Below are positions 56,980 through 64,000 of a DNA stretch of 64,000 bases, one piece after another. Origin of the DNA: Seminavis robusta (taxonomy: Eukaryota; Bacillariophyta; Bacillariophyceae; Naviculales; Naviculaceae). Each line of letters begins with the position of its first letter. The stretch's first letter is position 1. The stretch is taken from positions 37,359 to 101,358 of the forward strand of contig CAICTM010000170.1 of the NCBI GenBank assembly GCA_903772945.1, written 5' to 3'. The notes under the pieces are model-generated. The model saw nothing but the letters and a program-made list of their open reading frames with translations. It did no database searches and was not told the DNA's origin. The translations under genes were made by a program, and so were the position numbers.

Positions 56980-58926
56980 CAAATGGAGTGAGTGGAGAGA
57001 CCTGTGTTGGGCAAATGTTGGGCTCTTACTATGAAGTGGCCAACCCTCACACAAAGGCCCTGAAAGGACCAGGGCCCCACGCCCTCGAGATGTTCATCTT
57101 GGCCAATGGTGTACGGGTGGGTGTGAAATGGGCAAGGGGCAATGCCCCGGGTGTGAATTGTCGTGTAGGGACAAAGGGCATCAGTCCAGAATGGCTGCAG
57201 CCTTTGCTCGGCAACCTCTGGGAGGAAGCAAAGCTGGGGGGTGGTGAAGGATCCCCCTTGGAGCATGCAGTTGGCAAAAGCAGCAGTGTCCAGGCTGGAG
57301 TGATGCAAATATTCGATCATGGCCCGCAAGACTTCCAGCGCCCCATCAGACGAGCTTGGAGTGGGTCGACGTTGACACGGATGAGTGCCATGGCACCACC
57401 ACTGCGAAGGGCACGGGCACTGATGTCTTTGATGTCTTTGGCTTGGATGGCACCAATGGCTTTGCAAGCAGATTGTGGGGTGTTGGTGAGGTTCTGGGAC
57501 ATGATCGAAACGAAGCTGCCATCGGGTTGAAAGGCAGTGAAGAGTGGGGTCTCAGGTGTGGCACCGGAGGCCCGAAGGTGGAGAACTTGGTCGCGAACAG
57601 CAGTGACTGGGTTGAACAAGGGGTCTCCAGTTGTACCATGGGAGATGGCTTGCCCTGGAACACCATTTTTTTGGGTGATGAAGTAGAGCAGGACCATGGT
57701 GGCTGTCGCTAGTTGGTCCAGGGGAGCGGTAGCGGCATTGTAGAGTCTGGTTGGGGTGAGGAAGGTCACGTCTTTGAGATGGAATGGTGTGTTGATTCAG
57801 GCAGAATAGGTGTATTCACCTGGTCGGAGGAGGAAAAACCAACCCATGAGCAGCGTGTTGCGGATCGTCTGATCCCAGGAAGATGTGGCTAGGATGCAAG
57901 TGATGGCATGCCGTAGGAGCTGAAGTGGGATGGGTTTGATCTTGTCCGGTGGTGGGTCGGCCTTGGAGTAGTGCGGAAAATGTTGGCTAGTTCGATGTGG
58001 GTAGTGTTGTGCTCATCTAGCTGGGGATCCTTATGGAGGTGGGTCCCTAGACGGATTTCCTGGGCATCGGTCCGTACGTAGTCCTGAACCCTTGCAGCAT
58101 GGACAGGTTGGCCGCTGGCAGTGAGGCGACCCCATCAAACTCGGGTGGCAAAAAGCTTGTGTAAAGAAAGCTGTTGACCTGGCGTGAGCCCGTTGAGATG
58201 GGGGTCAAGGCCGGGGATTGAGGCAACGAAGGTTTGCCAAATCTGCCAGTGATGGTCTTTGTCGGTAGTGCGCCGAGCAGAGAGTCCAGATCGGGCTGCT
58301 GCGTTTGCAGAGCCGAGATCACGGAGGAGAGCAGCTCGGGTCTCAGGGGAGCAAGCTGCCAAGGTTGGTCCTGGGGATAACGACGATTAAAGATTTCAAG
58401 GAGTTGTGAGTCAGATAAATTCCACAAACGAGAACAGTCATCAGCCATTTGGTTGGCTGGGCCCGGGATGTAGTCCGCCTTGGACACACGGTAGTCACGG
58501 TGAAGAATGCTCTGGAGCCGAATAAGGTAGGCGGTGGGGCCGATGGTGGTGGTAGATCCCTTGTGGCTCCAAGACACAGCTGGGGTATTATCTCCCAGGG
58601 GAACAATGGTGCGACCCTGAAGGAGGAATTGCTGGGCCAGCACATCCTCATGAGCAATGAGACCAGCCAGTTCCAAATCAGAGTTGGTGATGGTACTGGT
58701 AGGATTTTTGAAGGAGACCAGGTGCTGGTTGATGAGATCCGGAGGAAACTGGGCACGCCAGAGAGTAGGTGAGAGGTTGCTGTTGGTTGTGGCTGGAAAC
58801 CAGACGCCACCCATACCTAGGCCAGATGCATCATGGGGTCCCACAGCGACTGGATGATCAGGTACCAATTCTGCAATGTCGGTTGGGCGCTGGGACAGGG
58901 ACACAGTCAAATGTTCGAAATCATCT
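56980..58926 (-). pseudogene. RNase H-like region and tyrosine recombinase of copy 2
   Basis: Frame 58910-58047 starts TVSLSQRPTDIAELV and has GPHDASGLGMGGVW, SDLELAGLIAHED and VPLGDNTPAVSW (RNase H-like acids), then ADYIPGPANQMADDCSRLW and the recombinase N-terminal part. A second frame 57769-57317 has DISARALRSGGAMALIRV and LMGRWKS. A shift of frame continues it as DGALEVLRAMIEYLHHSS near 57340, where the tyrosine box is expected; the tyrosine of EYLHH is a candidate. Inactive through frameshifts. Confidence 0.75.
58909..58926. repeat. 18-bp target duplication, left copy
   Basis: AAATGTTCGAAATCATCT, repeated exactly at 61749-61766. The first two A are ambiguous because the right copy lies in an A-rich stretch. 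Confidence 0.8.
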
Positions 58927-61748
58927 AGGGGTGTAAGTTACTCATTAGCTTAACACGCTATTGGCCACGGAGTGACTTTATTGACGCGGGCAATGGATGG
59001 GGGAGACCCCCACCTAGCTGAGTCGTCATCTACTTTGTTTGCCCAATCAACATGACCTCATCCACTGGCCCAACGTGGAGCCAGCACCAAGTAGACAGAT
59101 GCCATGGGTAGGGGGGTGAGCACATTGATAGAGAACCTGCAGCGCAAAACCTGGGTTACAGGGGCTTACATAGGATTTTGTCGGTATTGAAACCATTATC
59201 ACCAAAGGGGCCGTGAGGACCAGATAGATTGCCAGACCAAAGCGTGCTCGCCAGTAAGTGTGTCCAGGTGATCAGGTCCCAAGCTGTGTCAATTGCCTTG
59301 GTATGCAAGGCAAGATGCCAGCAGAGCCCGTAGGAGGTGGTGCTCCTCAGGCTGGACCAGAGCAGGGTGTAACCCATCCAATGCTCAAAGATTGTTAGAT
59401 AGAGGCCAACAAGCAGGCAAAAGATGGGGTCAAATGACACACTGTGAGTCTGTGGTTCCCAGGAGGGAGGCACAGTGGCTGCTGGAGTGTTGTGGACTGT
59501 TCGAGGGGTTGTTGAGTCAATGGAAGGAGGATAAGGGGGCACTGGAAGTGGACTGGTGCCAGGGACAGGAGGGGAGATCATGTTGGTGTTGGAGTGTTGT
59601 TGGAGGAGTTGGGAGGTAGCATGGTTGATGGTGTGGTGTAGGATAGAGGCGTGCCTGTTCAAGGGTGAGAACAAAGGAATCCTCCCTGATAGGGTAGGGT
59701 GTGATTCGGAAGGGTGTGATCCTCAAGATGGCTGCATGCTCTAGGAGCTGTTGGCTGATCATCTGGGGAGTGGTGTTGGGTAGTCTGTGGAGGATGGTGG
59801 ATGTGGTTGGTTGGGCGAAGTGTGGGAGTGGGGGGATGTCTGGAAGGACCTTGGGTTTGACTGAAGTTGTGGGTAGACATGGGGAAGTCATGGTGGGTGG
59901 TAGGTGGGTTGGTGGAAGAGGTGTGTATCCTGGAGTGTTACTGTAGTGTCGTTGCTTCAACTCAAGCAATGGAGGTTGCTTGTGAGGTGGCGAGAGGATT
60001 GATGTAGAAGGGTTTATTCAAGGGCCACTGCACTGAGGCACTGGTAATCAAGGTTTATATCAAGTTGTTGGGTTGTTGTTGCCACTGGATCAAAGGCTGT
60101 GGCAAAGTCTGGTGCAGGTATACCACTACCTGCAGAAGAAGATGGGATCAGAGCCAAAGGCTGTTAGGGATTCTTTCAGGGAAAACTGGAGAAGTCAGTG
60201 GTGGGGGGATCAAGGGGTGTTGTTGGTTGATGGGGCTGTGTTACTGGATGACACTGTGTTGTCTCAAAGGCTGGTACTCAATCTGTTGTAGGGATAACAA
60301 TGCAACAGAGAGTCAAGCCAAGATGTGGAGAGGGTACTCGATTCAGGTGGAACTGGGGAAAGTCACTGGAGAGTCACTCAACAATCAATGAGAGAGAGAA
60401 AGAGTCAGTTATGTATTAATATCTATGCCACACCACGCTGCAGTTCTGTCTGGGGCTCAATCCTGTGGAGCTCCACACTCATTAGGAGAGTCAGGTGCAG
60501 TAGCAGAGAGGTGGCTGTGTCAATGAAGTGTTGCACAATCTAGAAAGATACACTAGAGGGGCAGCTTTTGTAGTTTGTTCTTGTGGGGGTGAGATCCTTT
60601 GGAGAGGAGCTGGGTATCTCAGGGAGGGGCTGTCAGACTCTGAAAATGTCAGCCAAGCCTGGTGATAAAGTCTGAGTAGGATGACTGGCTGCAGAGGGCT
60701 CTATGCAGTCGGTGTACTCTTGAACTCAAGTCCTTACAGGAACTCTGTTGTTGTTTGTTGTTCCTCTTGGGGAGGAGTTAGATATCAATGGAGGGGTGTG
60801 ACGGTAGCAGGGGATCAGTCAATCAGTCTGTATAGGGATAGGACTGGTTGGATCAGTAGGATCAGTTCCAACAAGGACGTCGAGAGAAGCCAAGAGTGGC
60901 CAGTGAGAAAGTAAGAAATACAGCTGTGTTTCTGTTCTCGATGGTCACTGCAGGTATCTCGTGAAGTCCTGCTTGATGATAGTAGGCTGCGTGCGGAGGA
61001 AGAGGTACGGTACAGAGGAGAGGTACGGTCACGGGAAGATTGATCGATTCACGGAGTAGCGAGTCTTGGATTCGGTTCAATTCGTTGAATCAGTTCGATT
61101 CGCAATTCGGGTGAGTCAGTTGCCTTAGGGGTAAGGTTAAGTGAAACCTGTTGTTGCTGCGGAAAGATCATTCGATCGTACGAAAAGGGCGACAATGGGA
61201 TTTCGTCGGTCGTCAGGGGCTTAGTTCAGAAAATAACAAATACGTATGGGAATTGTTTTCTGTACTGTGCTGTGGAAGACCGGAGACTTCTTCTTGTTGT
61301 CAAATTCTTCCAACTTGGTCGTCGGCGGCCGAGAAGAGACAACCTGCCCGAGCTCATAGGATTTCAATGGGGATGACTTTCTAATCTGGACCGGAGAACG
61401 CCGCGTTGATAGTCGCTTGATAGGAGAGGTGCGCAGGAGATAGGAGGTATCGATCCTGTCGACTGGAGGGACTTGAATGAGGGATAAAAAGAGGAAAAGG
61501 GAGTGTGTTTCCTGTGATGACGTTGAGCGGATTCCTATAGTAAAACAGTACTCTTCAACAAGATAACAGAAAACAGGCTTCCTGAGGTCCTTTCGCTTCG
61601 TTTCAATGCTTCTAATGGTGCTAATAGGTAGTGTAATGGTATAGGTATGACCGATTGGTTGTGTTTGTTGCTATTAGTGTTGTTGTTCTTGTAGTGACAG
61701 ATTCAGAGGGGAAGCTCCGTGGTGCTTCGGCTTCCCGTGAAAAAGTAA
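58927..61748. mobile_element. Unclassified 2.8-kb insertion
   Basis: 2822 bp between two copies of an 18-bp direct repeat inside the tyrosine-recombinase element. No LTRs and no terminal inverted repeats are seen. The plus-strand right end is GAAAAAGTAAA, and a hairpin (GGGAAGC...GCTTCCC) lies about 10 bp before it. The minus strand near the left end carries CAATAAAGTC, a possible polyadenylation signal. Two overlapping minus-strand frames lie at 59156-59969. The long duplication suggests target-primed reverse transcription, but no reverse transcriptase is encoded. Confidence 0.6.
59156..59969 (-). pseudogene. Pro/Thr/His-rich frames inside the 2.8-kb insertion
   Basis: Frame 59969-59517 begins MLELKQRHYSNTPGYTP and is Pro/Thr/His-rich. 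Frame 59674-59156, overlapping it by 158 bp, continues with SFDPIFCLLVGLYLTIFEHW and ends DKILCKPL. Together they could be one broken ORF1/gag-like protein; no domain is recognised. Confidence 0.35.
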
Positions 61749-61766
61749 AAATGTTCGAAATCATCT
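61749..61766. repeat. 18-bp target duplication, right copy
   Basis: AAATGTTCGAAATCATCT, identical to 58909-58926. Confidence 0.8.
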
Positions 61767-62413
61767 TGCATGTCACGCATGGCCGGGGTGATGCGAATGC
61801 GAAATTTGTCTGTGTGACGGAAACTCTCTTGGGGGAGAGAGAAGAGCCCACACGGGATCCAGGGATACCAAGAGACGTGCTATGGAGCTCCCCCAAAACT
61901 TGGTGCCAAGATTTAAGAGCAACACGAGATTTGTTTCGAAGGAGGTCAAATAACTCTTTGAGGCGCATGATGCGATGGGGTGGGAGCTCCAAAGTTTGAC
62001 GGAGGGTGTCCACTAGCCAGTCCAAAATGAATTTGCAAGTAGGCATCGCCTTGGAGAATTTTTTTCATGGAAGGAACGTGTTTCCGCAGGGAAGAGTCGG
62101 CAGAATCGACGTGGCGAAACACGGCATCAATGGTGTGGAGAAGGTTACCTTGGATTGCCAGCAGGAAGTCATCAACGTAGACGTCAGTGTGTTTGACTGG
62201 GGCTTGAAATGGGCGAAGCAAGCACGGAAGGTGCAGTGGCCATGAGATGATCCTGGGGCTATGAACCGGACGGTACAAGGGTGCTGGAAGCAGCGGAGGG
62301 TGCCGCGAGGAAGTCCGGGGGCGGTCCTGGGGGTGAGGGAGTGGCTGATCCACAGTGCCAGGAGTGGGAAAGTGGTCAGACAGGAGGTGCTGCAGGGCAG
62401 CTTGGGAGCTCAA
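61767..62413 (-). pseudogene. Reverse transcriptase of tyrosine-recombinase element copy 2
   Basis: Frame 62413-61946 includes DVYVDDFLLAIQG (catalytic YVDD), HVDSADSSLRKHVPSMKKIL and QGDAYLQ. Frame 62046-61767 continues KFILDWLVDTLRQTLELPPH and LKSWHQVLGELHSTSLGIPG. At least two frameshifts (near 62030 and 61850). Spacing and motifs parallel copy 1 at 43320-43690. Confidence 0.78.
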
Positions 62414-62802
62414 AGAGCAAGTGGGATCTCGAGGAAGGGCTGAGCTGAAAAAAAAAAAATCTTTATAACGGATATGGCCCCAATGGACGGATCATCACTG
62501 TGCTGCAGCCGAAGCTTTGGGTAACCGCTCCCGGCCGAAGCGGGGATTGGTTTCACAGGAGACCACCACTGGTCATGTTCCCTCACCCGGCACCACACTC
62601 CCTAGGGGAGATGGTGCATTTAAAGTTACATGTAAGTATAAATGCATATCTCGTGTGGATTTGCCGGACATATATTCCTAACTGATTTGTGGGTTTGCCG
62701 AATGGATTCAGGGAGAGTTACTTGGTGGTTGGATGAGGGAGAAAAGGAGGGCGGAAGCGGACGCAGGAGGGAATTGGAAGGATGGGAAGTGGAGGTCCTG
62801 CA

Positions 62803-64000
62803 TCAATTACCCAGTCTCAAGCTGTGTGGCGAACTCTCTTCAAGGACTGGTCCCAAGTGTTGATCCATTGTCTGGATTGATGCTGTGGGCCATTGGGATC
62901 TTGTGTTGATTGGTGTTTGGAGAAGCCATGCCTGTTCCGTTCTGAGGTTTCCGGGGTATTTGTCATATAGCAGCTGAAGTTCATGGATAAACTGTCGGTT
63001 GGCTGCCTGTGCCTTGGTTTGTGCGTCTTTGCCATGCCGATCATGATTCCTTGCCTCCCAGAGTTCGAACCACTGGTGAGCAATTCTTGAATAATCCTGT
63101 GAGCCAGGTTTGGCATTTTTCCGATGTGTTTTTAGATTGCTTCCTTAAGGTTTTGATCCTGGCGTTGCGCCCACTGTTTGGATAGTCGTCCCTTGAGAGC
63201 TGATCCCAACCGATTGCTGCTTGGGCGTTTGCGATATCGGCAACACTGTCATCATATTCAATTCCTGTGGTATCTTCTCCATCGATACTTTTTGGAGTGC
63301 TGAGAGAAGAAGTGTTTGTAGCATTGGTGAGTGTTGTGCTTGTCTGGTTATTGCTTGAGTGCCTTCTTCCAGCCGTTCGTTCTGATTGTCGCTTGGGGCA
63401 TCTCAGGACGTGTTCTCTGTTTTCTTCTGGGGCACCACAGGATGCGCATGCAATGGGATATTTGGGGTGGTATTTGTTGACACTTTTACCGACGGGGTGC
63501 CAATTGCAAAGGTACTTGGTGAGGAGGTGCGATGGTGATCCAAGCGATTGATGCCCTCCCATGGCATTTCCAGTCGATATCTTCAAAGTGTCGCTGTCCC
63601 ACTCATGTTTATTCATGAGAAACTGTTTTTGTTGAGGCACCGATCCTGCCAGTTTGAGTTCGTGTTTCAGATTGTGTGTGATGGTTCCACCTGGGAGATT
63701 GAGCTGACACCCACTCGTGGAGAATTGGGACTTGTGTGTGGTTCGAAGTTTGGGTGGTCCAACAACCATTGGTTGGCTAGCCGTCGGCGTCGACTTGAGT
63801 TGGGCTTCCAGCGTTAATTCATCATATGGTTTCTCATCGTCCTGATGGCCTTTGATGTGTTTTGATTTTAGGGATGGAAGTGGCCGGTTGGATTTGTTGT
63901 AGAGTTTGTCGAATTTCGCGATAATGTCCCACTCAGGGATAAGGTACTGTTTGGAAAAATCCTTGAATTTGGAGTATTTTACTGTGATTCTCTCTTTTTT
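62803..64000 (-). pseudogene. Non-LTR-type retroelement RNase H and C-terminal zinc region, cut by window edge
   Basis: From the right edge the minus strand reads YLIPEWDIIAKFDKL, then IKGHQDDEKPYDELTLEAQL near 63800-63860, the end of an RNase H domain. Further on come LCNWHPVGKSVNKYHP and CASCGAPEENREHVLRCP, a C-x-x-C...H...C finger, and QAAIGWDQLSRDDYP. After a frameshift near 63060 the sequence ends ELWEARNHDRHGKDA ... ELQLLYDKYPGNLR and a stop at 62803-62805. This RNase H, finger and W-x-x-RN-x-x-HG order is known from the C-termini of LINE-like proteins in diatoms and other eukaryotes. The reverse transcriptase would lie outside the window. Confidence 0.6.

Larger units (their letters stand above)
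56980..62620 (-). mobile_element. Tyrosine-recombinase (DIRS/Ngaro-like) retrotransposon, copy 2, split by an insertion
   Basis: Minus strand: reverse transcriptase at 62413-61767 and RNase H, linker and recombinase at 58926-56980, separated by foreign DNA at 58927-61748. Without the insert the sequence joins in frame across the RNase H region. It differs clearly in sequence from copy 1 (for example YVDDFLLAIQG against FVDDFIQLGQG), so it is another subfamily. Ends are not defined. Confidence 0.78.

Noticed and set aside
56988-57530. 180-codon plus-strand frame
   Set aside because: Antisense to the tyrosine-recombinase sequence of element copy 2.
59293-60391. Plus-strand frames up to 108 codons in the 2.8-kb insertion
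   Set aside because: Short, overlapping, Gly/Trp/Cys-rich; no recognisable domain and no start context.
4360-61551. 17-base word CTATAGTAAAACAGTAC shared by 4360-4376 and 61535-61551
   Set aside because: Flanks show no similarity and one chance match of this length in 64 kb is not surprising.

Overview
The window looks like nuclear DNA of a photosynthetic stramenopile, most probably a pennate diatom. Supporting signs are spliced genes with short introns of about 80-145 nt and GT-AG borders, a CoDi-type Copia element, Ty3/gypsy and tyrosine-recombinase retrotransposons, a small WYS/RGLE-motif protein of a kind I associate with diatoms, and intergenic DNA rich in the words CTAGCTAG and ACCGGTAC. 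No species can be fixed from the sequence alone. No rRNA, tRNA or CRISPR array was found.

Layout. 1-3909: a piggyBac-like transposase C-terminus cut by the window edge, and an open 635-codon transposase-like gene with a polyglutamine tail. 4894-16466: the main host-gene block. It holds a sulfotransferase-like protein with a lipid/tail-anchor architecture (4894-5751), an unknown protein with weak leucine-rich character (6137-7537), a triple-KH plus WW RNA-binding protein on the minus strand (8892-10881, three exons, one apparent 1-nt frameshift), a divergently transcribed DHHC palmitoyltransferase (11436-13057, five exons), and an EngB/YihA-type GTPase on the minus strand (13479-14877, two exons). 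16467-29552: a single 13,086-nt open reading frame for a 4361-residue protein in which I count 41 PDZ-like repeats by eye, with a short membrane-anchor-like C-terminus. This is the most striking object in the window.

31563-34324: a small WYS/RGLE-motif gene, a decayed fragment, and a Sec14/CRAL-TRIO gene broken by one frameshift. 35375-64000 is almost wholly a graveyard of nested mobile elements. It contains two Ty3/gypsy elements (35375-39959 minus, 50762-55058 plus), each with LTRs and a perfect 4-bp target duplication. The second one sits inside an older antisense gypsy fragment, which is flanked in turn by two copies of a Copia LTR. There is a CoDi-like Copia element (about 45816-50372) that lost most of its reverse transcriptase. 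Three tyrosine-recombinase (DIRS/Ngaro-like) copies are present: 42545-45815 plus, a 3' fragment at 55460-55995 plus, and about 56980-62620 minus. The minus-strand copy is split by a 2.8-kb unclassified insertion with an 18-bp target duplication. A non-LTR-type RNase H/C-terminal fragment runs off the right edge.

How the genes work together: apart from two neighbour pairs (KH-WW/DHHC head to head over 554 bp, DHHC/EngB tail to tail over 421 bp) there is no evidence of operon-like organisation. The left block has ordinary housekeeping, signalling and membrane-trafficking genes. The right block is retrotransposon-dominated. Exon borders, repeat counts and frameshifts below were worked out by eye and have not been checked by alignment.
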